In this document: one piece after another, positions 22,748 through 35,100 of the stretch
Layout: every line of letters begins with the position of its first letter
How positions within the stretch are numbered: position 1 is the first letter of the stretch
Assembly: GCA_032358165.1 (NCBI GenBank)
Contig: JAALGY010000001.1
Coordinates: 1,054,001-1,118,000, forward strand
Origin: Diplosphaera chodatii
Lineage: Eukaryota > Chlorophyta > Trebouxiophyceae > Prasiolales > Stichococcaceae
DNA length: 64,000 nucleotides
Direction of reading: 5' to 3'
The notes under the pieces: model-generated
The model's database searches: none
Told to the model about the DNA's origin: nothing
The model's input: only the letters and a program-made list of their open reading frames with translations
Made by a program: the position numbers and the translations under genes

Positions 22748-25700
22748 CTAGAGTGGCAGGAACAAGTGCGCCTGCCGCGGCTTCAGCCAAGCACACAGCG
22801 CATTGCAGGCGTCCAGAGCTGCACCCTTTGCCACCAGCGGATCCAGCACCTATGAGAAATTGCAAACAGAGCTGAGCAGGGGATCCTGCGCGCTGAACAG
22901 ACACACCAGGTTCACCACAGGACGAGTGCTGGGTGAACATGGTGCAGCAACAGCAGCAGCACGTCAAATCCAGCCGAGCAGAGCAGTCTCCACAAGGAGC
23001 CGTCTGCGATCTGCGGTCAGCAACGTCACGGCAGAGGTGCCATGCATAGGGTATTTCCACAAGTCGAAAGCGCCTCTTACCGCATATAGCACGAACTCCG
23101 GGCCGGCGTACGCCAGCGCCGCATGTGAGGACTCTGCCGTGAAGTGCATGCGCTGCCGCGGCGCCGGCGACGGTTCAGAGGCACCGCCAGAAGCCGCCCG
23201 CATTGCAGCGCCCAGCACCTGCATGCAGTGGCAATATGGTCCACAAATTTGATGGACGCCCAGCACTCCTATACACCGGCAGGCAGGGTGCAACCAGATG
23301 ACGGCCTGGTCCGCATCTCAGGGCTGGATGCGGGTGCAAGGAGTGTGTACCTTGCCGCTGGCTGAGGCGCCCGCCGACAGGGTTCGGCTGGGGGATGGCG
23401 CATCCACCGCCGCCGGGCCGGCCTCGCCATCAGTGGCGGCGTCGCCAAACACCGCAGCATGGAGCCGCGCCACTGCCGCTGTGAATTCCTGCTGCCCATA
23501 CGTGAACCATGAGCATGACTGTTGGTGCTCATTACGAGTAGTACAGCATGTGAGACATGTGGGCAGCAATCAGATGGTTTCTTGGCGTGTTGCTCACCTG
23601 CGCGGTGTCTGCCGGCTGCGACGCTGGCGCCAGGAACTGCCGCCGCGCCGGCACGTGGTACACAAAGTGCAGCAGCGGGCCTGCGGGGATTGTCAGGGCG
23701 TGTTCGGGGGGTGCCGTGCTGCCGCCGTCGCCAGCTGGAGCTGCTTCATTGCTCAGCTGCAGGCGGCCTCCTCCAGGCTGCATGGCAGCCTCGATGAGAA
23801 CCTGCGGATGCACATCGACCACAGTCAAGGTCGACCCCAGGGAATGAGTCACCTGTGGCAGGCCAGCACAACATGGGAGGTACCGTTCCCTGGCTGATGT
23901 CCCTTGTGGCTTCGAGCCACAGCAGTGCATGCCCACTCCGTCGCACTGAGTTGGCGGGGGCCAGTGGGTGACAGACCCGTAGATACCAGTGACGCTTCAT
24001 TTCGGTTCATGCATGGCTTTGTGAGCAACCCCCTCACCGCCGTGACGCCGTGCTGGTTGAGCTGGGCCTCCAGGACGGCGCGCCCCTTGGACAGGGGCAG
24101 GAATGCGTCGGGCGCCGCCGACAGCAGCGCCACCGCCAGCCCGGAAGTAGGATGCAGGAAGGCGATGTACGCATGCAGGAATGCGCCCGGGTTCAGCCGG
24201 GGCAGGCACACCGGGCACATCGACTCGCCCTGTAGAGCAATTTGCATGGCTATGATCAGCCAGCATATGCTGTGATGACAGACAACTGCAGCTGTATTGC
24301 AAGGGCAGCCAGAGGGATCTGCATGCTGATGCTGCTGAGAGGTCCATGACACAACCCAAAGCACAGCAGAACACATCGCAAAGAGGATGCAGAGCCTACC
24401 TGGCGCAAAGAATCATTTGCTCGTAAGAACGTGGCCAGCAACAGCAGGTCAGATGGGTGTAGCCTTGGCTGGTCGCCCTGGGAGGCCAGGGCCACGACGC
24501 CGGCGTCGCACAGCAGCACGCCATACATTGCCGAGCAATCCTGCAGATGCCGGCAGGCACAGCATCTGTAGCTGGAGTTGTTGTGTGTGCAAGGTGCAAG
24601 GGCACAGCATCCACATGCAAGAGCAGGCAGCTCGTGTTGCTGTTACACCCCTGCAGTTTGGTTATCCCTGATTGCACATTCCATGGTAGGTGCTCGAAGA
24701 CACGGCACGAGGCTTGACGCCCGCGCCTGAGACATCACAAAAGCGCAGTGCGCTGCACATATTGATTGTATGCGGAGCACATCTGCTAACTGTGCGCCTC
24801 GCCTTGATGGACGCCTTCAGGGCGTGCACGGCGGCTGCGCGCAGCGGCGCGGGCAGCGGCGCGGGCGGGAAGGCGGGCAGCAGGCCCCACGGCGACACCT
24901 CCACCTCAGCGGCCAGCGCCCGCAGCACGGGACCCGTGCCGACTGCAGGAGTAGCAAAGGATGCAATTGCATCTTGCAGCCACCTGGACAACTCACTCAA
25001 CAAATACTTCCCATGCATCAGGGTGGTACTCGCTTTGGGCCTCGACCCACGGCCTATCGGCTTGAAGGCAGGACAGAGGCGAAGCGGACGGCGCAGATGT
25101 GTGCAAAGGAGCGCACCCAGCAAAGAGCGCCCATCATAGCGGGGGTTTTTCGTGAAGAGGCGGTCGATTGCATTGGTCACAATCAGCGTCACCTGCGGGT
25201 ACCCTAGCATGTTGGCAGCAAGCCAGTGGACTCCGGCAAGCTTGCCAACCATCGGCAGCAATGCACAGCGTGACGTGATGCGGTGCAGGCAGCATCATGC
25301 TGGGGTGGTGATGGCCAGGAATGAACCTTCGCAACAGCAACATGCTCTCGGTAATGCAACCGCTCTGGGGACCAGCGCAGTGAACCACAGCATTGCAGGG
25401 TCGGCTTAAGAGCCGCACAGTGTCCAAGGCGCGCACACCTGGCCGTGCAGCAGGTCCAGCCGCCGGCGCAGGGTGCTGGCCGGCTCGCCGCCGCTGCTGA
25501 CCGCGACCAGCAGCAACGGGCCGCGCTGCGACACCACCACCATGTGCCTGCCGGACCTGCAAAAGGCCACACCAGCCATCACCTGCTGTGCTGTCCTTCA
25601 CTCGCCCACAGCTGGCAGCACAGCAGCACAACAGCAGCACACAACAGCAGCTTCGCGATGTGCAGCAACAGCAAAGCGAGAGGGTCATCGACACGGTGTC

Positions 25701-26820
25701 TTTGCTGCGCAACAAATCATGCGAGCAGCCGCTGACCTGATGCTCTGTATGCTGTCACCGCGGTTGGCCACAAAGGCCGCCAGGGCCTGCAGCAGCGCTG
25801 TGAAGCTGGCGAGCGCGCCCTCCTCCCCGTACCGCGTGAACACGGGCTTGCCTGCAGTACGGTTCCAGGTTTGCTTCATCACACTGCTGATTGCACCACG
25901 ACATCAAACACAGCATGCTGTCCAGTTGATACCATGCTGGTCACCATGACGGTGAAACAGCTGGAAGGTGACCGGAGGCTTGGGTGCCTGAATATCCGCA
26001 CATGCAAGTGCCAACCTGATGCCGGACTATTCGCATATGCAGCTGCCACGTGCCTGCAGGGGCAGCACCTGCATGGGTGAGGATGAAGAAGTGCCGCTTC
26101 TGTCGCCGCCACCCCAGGTCGTGCTCGCTCTGGACGCCGCCAGCGCCATGGGACCCGCCCGCCTTGCTGCTGCCGGTGATTGCATCCGATCTGGGGCCGT
26201 CTGGAGTGCCAGAGCGTACAGCGCCCAGCAGGGCGCCCAGGCTGCTGGAAGCAGCAGCAGGAGCGGCAACAGCAGCTAGGTTGCCTTCATCGGCTGAGCT
26301 TTCGACTCCACCAGCCGGCGGGCCTGGGCCCTCGACCATGCTGGACGTCGTGGCTGTGGCGGCTGCTACAGGGCTGCCGCCGCTGGCGGGGCGCCCGCTG
26401 CGGCCGCTGGACCGTGTGCGGGTGAGCGGCCGCTGGGCAGTGCCGCCGCCACGGTCAGCGGGCGATGTGCGCCGCTCCCACGCATCTGACACGGCCATGA
26501 ACGACATCTCAGACGACTCCGCCTGCAGTAGGATGATCCAAACATTTCGGGTCTGACATCAGTGCGATGCGGAAGCCAGCAGCTAAAATTTTCTTTACTG
26601 GCAAAATCATGCAGAGACCATGCCCTTTCCGAGGTCAAGCTTGAGGGTCAGGGATGCAAAGCACACCCGTTGCCAGTCTGTCGATGACGGTGCCACTGGG
26701 ACTGATGGTGGCGGCTGGGCGTGGCGCAGCGGCGGCGTCACCCCCGGCAGCGGCCAGGGCGTCGGCGGCATCGGCTGCGGCCCAGTCGCCAGCCCAGCCT
26801 GTATCAAATATGTGCTGCAT
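22748..26820 (-). CDS. MON1: MON1-like vacuolar fusion protein
   Basis: Subunit of the MON1-CCZ1 complex, the exchange factor that activates Rab7 on endosomes and vacuoles. The proposed first exon (ATG 26820, MQHIFDTGWAGDW) joins in phase to AESSEMSFMAVSDAW (about 26540). The next is a Ser/Ala-rich linker and the longin landmarks KRHFFILTHAG (about 26090), KPVFTRYGEEGALASFTALL (about 25850), HMVVVSQRGPLLLVAVSSGG (about 25540) and VTNAIDRLFTKNPR (about 25170). Later blocks are LHPSDLLLLATFLRANDSLR (about 24450), MCPVCLPRLNPGAFLHAYIA (about 24210), PLLHFVYHVPARRQF (about 23680) and AYAGPEFVLYAVRGAFDLW (about 23110). The last exon VLDPLVAKGAALDACNALC ends at TAG 22748-22750. The order and spacing match the whole family from longin 1 to the C-terminus. 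No partner CCZ1 gene is in the window. Confidence 0.9.
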
Positions 26821-26954
26821 GGTGCAGTGGCCTGGCCTAGGGTTGTAGGTCTCGAGGCCTATGTGTACCTAAAAATCAACTTCGTGGATCCAGTTGGCAT
26901 CAGGGTGTATGCAACGGAGACAGGCTGACAGGAGCCATTCAAAAGCTGACAAGC

Positions 26955-29755
26955 TCAGTTGCAGCGGATGCTTGCCTGCGCCGCTGGTGGCAGCTGCCTG
27001 CGCTTGGCTGCGGGAGCGGCATCACTGTGCGCCCCCAGGGTGAAGTGAGGCTGTTCCTGCTGGAAGTACTTCTCTGGGCTGGCAAAGCCCCGGGGTGATG
27101 CGCTTCCGCTGTCGCCCTGGGGTGACGGCGCTGCAGCTGCGCCTGCAGGACCAGGCGCCCCCGATGCGAGCTGCGCATGGTCTGGCTGCTGCTCTGGGTG
27201 CGCTGCCGATGCTGCGGATGCGGCGGCTGGCGGTGGCACCGGCGCAGCCGGCACCGACTGCACCCGCAGCTGCTTGCCCTCCGGCTGCACCGGCTGCGAT
27301 GCTGCGGGCTCAGGCTCCGCGGCGCCTGCAGCCAAGCCACCCCCGCGGGACTGCTGGCTGGTCCACTGCTGAATGGGCGCCTGCCGAGGCGCCTGTTCTG
27401 CTTGAGCTGTGCCACCGCCGTTCAACTGCAGCTGCGCAAGCTGGCGCTGGACGAGTGACGCTGCCCCTGAGCTGTGCTGCACAGGCGACGCATCCTCGCT
27501 CGTTTGATGCGCGTCTGTCACATCCCTGCCTGCCTGTTCACTCCTGGGGCGCCCAGTGGCTGCTGCATCGGCAGCACCCTGCCTGCCTCCCGATGCAGCA
27601 CGCTGCTCCCTGAGCGATGCCAGCTGCCTCACAATGGTGGCTCCGCTACCGCTGCCAATGGACAGGCTGGCAATCACCGAGCCGATGGACGGCACGCGTG
27701 CTTCCTGACCCGCTGTGCTGGCTGGGCTTCTGCTGGTGACACTGTGACGCCGGATGTCTCTGGGTGACGCAGCGTCCTCGAATGCTGGTGCATCATCGGA
27801 TACCAAGGGCTCGTCAGCCCCAAATGCTTCATCCAGGTCAGGATACTCGTCTGTGTCGTGCCCTGCTGATTGTGATTCTGGCTGGTGTGGTGGCGGCGAC
27901 ACTGACCCCTCCGAGCTGCTGTCGCCGTCTACTGCTGTGTCTGGGTCCGGCTGTGCACTTGCAGCTGAGGCACTGTCAGCTCCTGATGAGTGGGCAGGTG
28001 GTGCTGCGGTTGTTGGTGCGACTGCTGCACTGGGACTGGGTGACTGCTTGGGCTGTGCACCCCTCTGCTGCCGCCTGCCCTCTATAGCTTCCCGCCGCAG
28101 TTTGGGCATGGAAGCCAGCTGCGCAGGTGTTGGGACGAAGGGACTCGTCACGCTGCTGCCGCCGCTGCTGTCGCCGCTCACGCTGCCGCCGCCCGCGAGC
28201 TCGCTGCCGCGGCTGCTGCCATCAGGAGGCGCTTCCGCAGCAACATCTGGCACTGCACCCTGCACAGGCGACCCTCCAGCTGCTGAATCAACTTGGCTGC
28301 TGGGTCCCTCCTCAGGTGCAGGTTGGCTGGCCGCCATGCCTGACGCTTGCTGATGACTGTGGCTGGCTCCCGGCGCGCTGCTGGACCCCCCGGACCCCTG
28401 TTCGTGGATGGTCGTGATTCCATGTGCAGTATGTGGCGGGCTGCTTCTGGCCAGACCATTGCGCTCTGGCACGGGCTCGTGACTCTCGCCACCGGGCAGC
28501 GCTGCTGGAGGATCTTGACCTAGAAGTGGCGTTGCGTCCTGAACATCGCTGGGCTCTGTGGGCGGCTGGAAATCATCGCCATGGGCAGCGGGCGGCGAGC
28601 TCGGCACAGGGCTGACGCGCGACAGGCTGGACAGAAAGTCGCTGGTGCCGGTGCGGCGACCAGATGAGGAGTTCCGGCGGAGCTGCCGCATCCGCTGCAT
28701 TGCTGCGGCAGACGCTGAGGGGGACGGCGGGGGGTGGCCTGCCTGCTGCCTGTCGCGGCCGCCAGCTTCAATGTTCGTCAGCGTCTCATCTGTGGCTATG
28801 GACACGCCGTCCGGCAGGCCGGTGGAGATGGAAGTTCCAGGGGTGGCACCCAAGTACATCCCGATGGACGCTGCTGCGGCGGCAGAACACATGTGTCAGG
28901 GCAGGAGTCGACCAGGACATGCAGTGACAGGGCGCGCTCTGTGCATGTGAAATGCAGACCTGTGTATGTATCAAGTGAATCAGCAACTGGGCCCGGGTTC
29001 CGCTCATCGGAAGTTGTGCCAGGACACCTTCATGGTGCGGAGTCAGCTTTGATGTCACCTTTGCCAGCGTCGCCAGGTACGGATGCTGACCTGACCACCC
29101 CTGATGCGTCTGACGCTGGCATGCGTGGAGTGGGCGCTGGGTCGCCTGAGCTGGAGCCGCGGGTGAAGTGGCGGTCGGCGGTGGCAAACACCGCAGCGAG
29201 CTCCCCGGAGGGCGCCGGCGGCAGCGTCTGGTCCGAGTGCACTGATGGGTTGCTGCCCAGGCCCGTCGACAGCGAGGTCGCCGGCGTGACTGCGCCTGGG
29301 CCGGTCGGGCCGCTGTGAACAGCCTGTCGCGCCGATGTGATGAACCCGCTGCCCTCAGCAGTTGTGTGCTGCCCGAGCTGCGATGCTGCCGCGGCCCCCG
29401 CCTGTATGGTGGTGTCCGTGGCCGGCGAGCCGCCAGACTCGAGGCCCGTGGTCACTGATCTTGATGCCGCGACCAGCGGGAGACGCCGCACTACCAGGGC
29501 GTCATCTGTGGCAGCAGCTGGCTGTGGCTCGAGTGCTGCCGTCGCAGCTGCAGCCGCAAACGGGGAGGCTTGGTGTATGGCAGGGTCGTCCGACATCTTG
29601 TAGCGCCCGCCGTCATTGCTGATGGCATCTGCACGTGCAGACGCATCCGCAGCAGCATGTCTTTCGACATCCTGCCCCGCAAGCGGTCCTGATACCACTT
29701 GCTGCGAGCCGTTTCTGGGGTCGTGCCCACGCTGTTCGCCTGCTGTGTCGACCAT
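26955..29755 (-). CDS. Long intrinsically disordered protein, unknown function
   Basis: Two-exon model of about 870 residues. Exon 1 runs from ATG 29755 (MVDTAGEQRGHDP) to about 29059 (donor AAAG/GTGACA). Exon 2 begins near 28873 and is open to the stop at 26955. The two join in phase. The protein is very rich in Ala, Ser, Pro, Gly and Gln with acidic patches (DTDEYPDLDEAFGADEP, about 27830). Short amphipathic helices recur (IVRQLASLREQR, SLVQRQLAQLQLNGG, LASMPKLRREAIEGRR). The C-terminus has a more ordered-looking block, RGFASPEKYFQQEQPHFTLG. I recognise no domain. The frame is long and GC-rich, and the opposite strand is also open over shorter stretches, but the protein-like motifs and the in-phase splice favour this strand. 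Function not assigned. Confidence 0.6.
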
Positions 29756-30416
29756 GGCTGTTCATCGGCTGTCTCACCTTCCGTTCGCGAGCTGGATGTT
29801 GACGTTCATGGTCGCTATGTCTCATGACCGTGCGGCATGGCTGTGGAGCAAGAGAAAAGCAACACTCAGTTACCTTCAAACTGTTAGGCACACTTGGCGA
29901 TGATATGTAGCGCGTGCATGTCAGGGAAGTTTCACAACCCGGGCGACACAAACAACAAGGCGTGACGATGTAGGTGGTGCGCACCGCACCTGTCAGCGGG
30001 CTTTGATCTGTATCAAATAGTCAGCGAGGGGAGTCGTCGCGCGTGGCTGGGTGCAGCATATGATCTCCAATGAGCCGGGCGCCAGGAGGCAGCCGCTGAA
30101 TAGACAGGCAGCAGTCGCCTGCCCACAGCACGAACTGCGCTGGGCTTGTAACCTGTAACCTGCTCATGACGTAACCGCACAAGACGATGCGTGTCCAGAC
30201 TGCGCATCTAGCAAATGCTATTATCTGAGAAGTGTCAAGTCTGCTCACGTGAGTACTTGAGGTCTCGCGAGCCATACATTGTCACTCGGCTGCGCAATTC
30301 GCTGGTCCGCGCACCAACCCTGCCCGCTCACCACCGCCAGTCACTTTGTCAACAGCCTCTTGTCCGACAGCCGCACAATCTCTAGGTATACCACCGTTGC
30401 TGGGCTCACAGCGACA
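29756..30416. other. Divergent region between the disordered-protein gene and CBSX
   Basis: The frame of the CBSX gene stays open upstream of its ATG (back to 30279) but has no ATG there, so the upstream part is treated as 5' untranslated. The rest, about 520 bp, shows no gene and should contain two promoters. Confidence 0.5.
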
Positions 30417-31133
30417 ATGTCGCCCGTCGCAGCCGCAGCGCACGGCGTGGGCACAGTCAGCGGCTCGCGGCAGGCCCACGCGCCGCACCCCAGGCAGACA
30501 CAGGCGCCCAGCAGCAGGCTGCAGCTGCCAGCGGCACTCCAGCACAGCTACAGGCAGATCAGCCAGGCGCGGAGCCGTGCCTCAGCTGCAGCGGCCCGGC
30601 CCATTGCCTTTGCCAGCGTCGAGGCTCCTGTGCCCAGCCAACTGAAGAATGAGACTGTGGAGGATGTGATGACTCGGGGCACAATACACTGTGTTCACCC
30701 GGACACCACTGTTGACCAAGCATTGGAGCTGTTGGTCACCAATTCGGTCACCGGCATGCCAGTTCTGGACGACAATGGCTGTGTGGTGGGCGTTGTGTCG
30801 GACTACGATCTGCTCAGCCTGGAGGGCATTGCGGAGCAGGCACAGGAGGGCACTGGCATCTTCCCAGAGCTGTCCATGGAGTGGAACACCTTTCGCGCAG
30901 TGCAGCGCCTCATATCGAAGAACTCTGGAAAGACCGTTGCCGACGTCATGACAGAGGAGCCGCTGGTGGTTCGGCCTGAGACCAACATGGCAGCTGCCGC
31001 TAAGATCCTGCTCGACATGAAGGTCCGTCGGCTTCCTGTGGTGGACGAAGCTGGCCGGCTGCTGGGGATCTTCACTCGCAGGGACGTCATCAAGGCAGCG
31101 CTTGCGACCCGCAAGGCTGCGCAGGGCCTGTGA
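30417..31133 (+). CDS. Plastid CBS-domain-pair protein (CBSX1/CBSX2-like)
   Basis: A 238-residue intronless protein. The first in-frame ATG (30417) starts an Ala/Ser/Gln/Arg-rich segment of about 70 residues that looks like a chloroplast transit peptide (MSPVAAAAHGV...SRASAAAARP). Two CBS motifs follow: TVEDVMTRGTIHCVHPDTTV...GMPVLDDNGCVVGVVSDYDLL and TVADVMTEEPLVVRPETNM...RRLPVVDEAGRLLGIFTRRDV. Between them lies the CBSX-type insert with GIFPELSMEWNTF. In Arabidopsis, CBSX1/2 bind adenosine nucleotides and stimulate plastid thioredoxins. The assignment rests on the whole-length match in order and spacing. The stop TGA is at 31131-31133. Confidence 0.92.
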   Translation: MSPVAAAAHGVGTVSGSRQAHAPHPRQTQAPSSRLQLPAALQHSYRQISQARSRASAAAARPIAFASVEAPVPSQLKNETVEDVMTRGTIHCVHPDTTVDQALELLVTNSVTGMPVLDDNGCVVGVVSDYDLLSLEGIAEQAQEGTGIFPELSMEWNTFRAVQRLISKNSGKTVADVMTEEPLVVRPETNMAAAAKILLDMKVRRLPVVDEAGRLLGIFTRRDVIKAALATRKAAQGL

Positions 31134-32115
31134 GCTTTGCCCCTTGACCTCAGCTGTTGCTCCTGATAGTGCTGCTGGCAGCATTCAGTTATGACTGCAG
31201 CATATCTTGGAAGGCGATTGGGTTCTCAGAGCACTTGGGGTCGTTGGAACGCGGCAGCGTCGTCATATTCTTATGTGGCTTTGTGTAGTGTATGTTAGGC
31301 AGTTGCTGCGACTTGCACGTGTTTAGAAGTTGGACGCGGTGTGTTTGGTGACTGCACCAGGATCTAGGATTGAGTAGAGCAATGTGCTTGTAATTCCCAG
31401 TTATTCCATACTGCAGTCTTTGGCAACAATTGGCGGTGCGATGACGGACCACCGAATGAAGCCAGAGTACGAGTGTCAGGTACCGCATGTGCATGTTTGT
31501 CGAGTGCCATCGGTGACGAGAAACATCCGCTTGACTGCCAGGTTGGCGTGTTACAGACTATGAACATATAGTTTTAAAGTGTAGATTGTGCCGACCTCTG
31601 ACCGGAGTAGTGGCGTTTAAGCACGCTCCTGCCTACAGCAGCTGCACGGGAACCTGGTGGGAGTTGGGCAAGGTCACTTCATCTAGGGTGGCCTCAAGAT
31701 AGGGGTTCTTCTGCGACATCGCAAGCAAAACACGGTGCGACACGAAAGTAAGTGCTCACATACATGCATGTGTCTGGTAGTGTTGCAGGCAAGTGCGCTG
31801 GTGAGGGTGTCGTGTCGCCGTCACAGCCTCAGGCGGCATGAGACGCCGGCACACAGACTGGCAGCCACCAGCGCCGCTGGGGAGGCAAGAACGCCACAGG
31901 TGCGGCTGCGCAGCGCTGCCCAGCTGCTGCCCAAACAAACACCAAGCAAGACGAGTTCGTGCGTCGCCGATAGAGACTGCAGCGCTCTGAGGGTGCCGGG
32001 ACTCTTAAGGGCTGCACGAAAGCACGCTGGCTGTCGTGCCCAGAAGACCCTCTAGGGTCGTCCTGCCATGCTTGCGCATGCCCCGTGCAGCACACTGCGC
32101 CTCTGCTGGCAGCTG
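31134..32115. other. Convergent intergenic region between CBSX and PP2C
   Basis: Nearly 1 kb without a recognised full gene; it holds the 3' regions of both neighbours. It contains one protein-like short frame on the minus strand (31633-31719, listed separately). Confidence 0.45.
31633..31719 (-). CDS. Candidate 28-residue small ORF or orphan last exon
   Basis: ATG at 31719 opens MSQKNPYLEATLDEVTLPNS and stops at TAG 31633-31635. The composition looks protein-like rather than random. Just inside the ATG is a possible splice acceptor (GATGTCGCAG/AAGAACCCC), so the same residues from KNPYLEATL onward could be the last exon of a larger minus-strand gene whose other exons I could not find. No family recognised. 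Confidence 0.25.
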   Translation of the reverse strand: MSQKNPYLEATLDEVTLPNSHQVPVQLL

Positions 32116-35100
32116 TCAGTCCTCGAATGGTGCTTTCGGCAGCTCTGATCGGCTGCGGCGGCTGCGGCTTTCCTCAGCACGGGCTGCACCCACGCCTGCA
32201 CGACAAGCCCACTGCACAGCTTAGCAGCTGACTTGCTGGCCAAACAGCGGCCTGTGTGAGTGCACAGTAGCGAAACCACGTAACTGCACTTCACTACCGC
32301 AGGGAGCTGACCAAGAACATATTCAGGCACGTTGACCCTCGATATAAAGCCATCGACTGGGCAGGGGGACTAGTGGCACATTCAACAAACGCACTGCTGT
32401 TGGACTCGCGGCTGTCCTCGTTGTGCGGCCCGGCAATGACGGCCTGCTGCGAGCGGTGGCGGCGGTGGCCTGATCCCTTGTCTCCGCTGACTCGGCCGCG
32501 CTGCACCAGAGAAATCAAGACTGTGAGCACAAGCAGCCACTCCAGCTGTGACCGCTGAGGCGCATGCGGCAGAAGCACGTCCACACAAATATGCAGGTGT
32601 AGCGCATAGCCTCATTAATGAAGCAAGGGGTACACTGCGCACCGCGCTGCTGTCGCCTTCGCCGCTGTGGGCGGGACCCTCAGCGCTGGCGCGATCATCA
32701 TGCCCCTCCTCCTCCGCCTCCTCATCCAGCTCCTCCCTGTGAACAGTCCAGACACATTTCATCTTGGGGTGTAGGGCATCACAGGGCATCACAGCAAACT
32801 CTGGGGCACGGTGTGGGTGCGGGTTTGGTCTAGCGGGGGAGTGTGTACGTGACCACGACATCAGCCAGACACGACGACCCACTTCCTGCTGCTGCCGACT
32901 ATGAGCAAGCATGCTATGCAGAACAGCACCACAGCTGTTGCCCAATGCATGCAAGCAGACATCACTGCAAGCAGCGATACTATTCATCCTCTAGTTAGCC
33001 CTCCATTTGCTGCATTACCAGAGGCAAGTGCCTTCAGAGGCACACACCTGGAGAGGTCGACCACGACGACAGTGACATTGTCCCGAGAGCCGCGGTCCAC
33101 GGCAGCACGCGTCAGCACCGTGGCGGCGATGCGCGCGGCGCTGTGGCGGCTTGCCCCCCGCTGCCGTGCCCGCCTCAGGCACCGCTTCGCCAGCGAGCAT
33201 GCCTCCTGTATTCAGAGCACATAACAGCAGGTGGCAGCAGCTCATGCAAATGGTATACTTATTTGCCTTGCAAGAGTCACTGCAGGACACCACACAAAAG
33301 AGGGATTCCTCCATTGTTGAGAAGTGTGATGTGCCACCTGGTTGGACAGCACATCCCACAGCCCATCTGAGGCCAGCAGCAGAAGCTCGTCCTGATCATG
33401 TCGGCCCAAGATTGTGACCTGCGGATGGTTGCAATGCTGCAGTCTCAACCGTCTGCAATGCTGACATGCTGTCTCGCTGTGTGCAGATGCTTCTAGCTAC
33501 TAATGGCTTCAGCTTGTTGACCAGAGTGCACAACAGCAAATGCAACTGGTCAAAGGCTGCGACAGCACCAGGCAGTTGAGTTCGCACCTCTGGCTGCGCA
33601 ATGACGAAAGGCCGCAGGCAGTGGTCACCGATAGCGCGGGACACTGCCAACACTCCCATCACCCGAACACCGTTCCAAAACAGAATCTGACCGCCAGCAG
33701 CCTCCACACGCGCCTGCAGGGCACAGGAGGTTGAAGTAAGACGACTGAGCTGCATGACCATCACAGCAGGTAAACATATAAAACATCGAGAGCGCTTCTC
33801 AGCAGCATACATCAACTTGCGGGTGGATCTGGCGTCAGCAGGGCCTTGTATGTTTACGCACCGTCTCATCCTCGCGCGCCGCCTTGTGGTCGTCTGTCAG
33901 CGGGATGGCAACACCGCTCCGGCACAGCACGGCTCTCGAGTCGCCTGCAGTCAACAGGCCAAGTCGTCAAACCATGCTTGTTACTTGATGCTTATGAGGA
34001 CGCAGCATGCCCTGCCAGACCTCTGCCCATTCAGTGCCATGCAAACTATGCACAAGTGGAACAGGCCAACACTGACGCACCGCAGTTGCCAACATACAGC
34101 TGTCGGTCGCCGATGAGAGCCACCACGGCAGTGGTGCCCACCAGCGCTGCGTTATCCACCTGCAGCGCAACAGGCAATGGCATGTTGCAGTCTGCTGACT
34201 CCCAAGACTTGACTACAAGGCAGAGTACGGTCCTTTTCGGTTGCAATTAGCAGATGGTGAGGCAGCCACATGCACATCAAGCTGCCAAGGCACCTTGCCA
34301 AACTCCTCGTCGGTCTTCAGGAACGCATTTGTGAAGGCGCTGTCAAAGTGGTTGACATCGCATGCCTCGCTGCGAGACACACTGTCCAGGTGCGCGTCCA
34401 GCACGTCTGTATCCATGAAATCTGATGCGGCTGCAAGCACACAATGCACACAAGTCGGCAGAAGTGTCACGACATCCGGACCTGCACAGATGTTTGATGC
34501 AGGAGTGCAGGACATACGCAAGTAAATAATCCACATGTGATGCATGCCGGTCAGCCCGGCACCTGGTGCGCTGGACACCTCCTCGCTTGCATCCTTCTCG
34601 CCCGCCTTGCTGACCGCGCTCGCAGTGGCTGCGGCGCCCGGCACCGCTGCCGTGGTGGCAGCAAAGCTGGAGCCGCTGTGGTCGTTGCTGCCAGGCCGGT
34701 GGTTCAGTGCCTGCACGTTCACATTTGCACTTCACCTGGGTTGCCAGCACACTTGTTCTTGTCCGCACAGGCAGAAAACCCTCACGGGCACAAGAATACG
34801 CCAGATGGCAGGAGGCAAGATGCTCCTTAATGAGGAGACAGGAAGTTGTGCGCAACACTTCAGCCTGCCGGCCTCACCTCAGCAATACGCTCATGCAGGG
34901 TGCGGGCGCAGTGCAGTGCCGCCTCTGCGCCGCCGTGGCCGTCAAACACGCCGAAGAAGTGGAGCGCATCCATTGCAGGCGGCGAGCCGGTAGGGGCTGC
35001 CGGTGCCGTGGAGCTGTGGTGAGAGGTCATGTACACTGAGGACCTTGACAGCAGCATCGCACATTGCTCTGGTTGCAGAGCTGGTGCGGAAGCCTTTCGT

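Noticed and set aside
28000..28353. Plus-strand open frames opposite the disordered protein
   Set aside because: Leu/Cys/Pro-rich antisense products of a Gln/Ser/Ala-rich coding strand; no splice or start support.
30279..30416. Upstream extension of the CBSX protein
   Set aside because: The frame is open but starts with TTG and lacks an ATG; the ATG at 30417 already precedes a complete transit-like segment.
32294..32400. PP2C ending at the stop at 32294
   Set aside because: Possible, but a donor at the NSS codons joins in phase to an exon ending LPKAPFED at 32116, which looks more natural. Kept only as an alternative.
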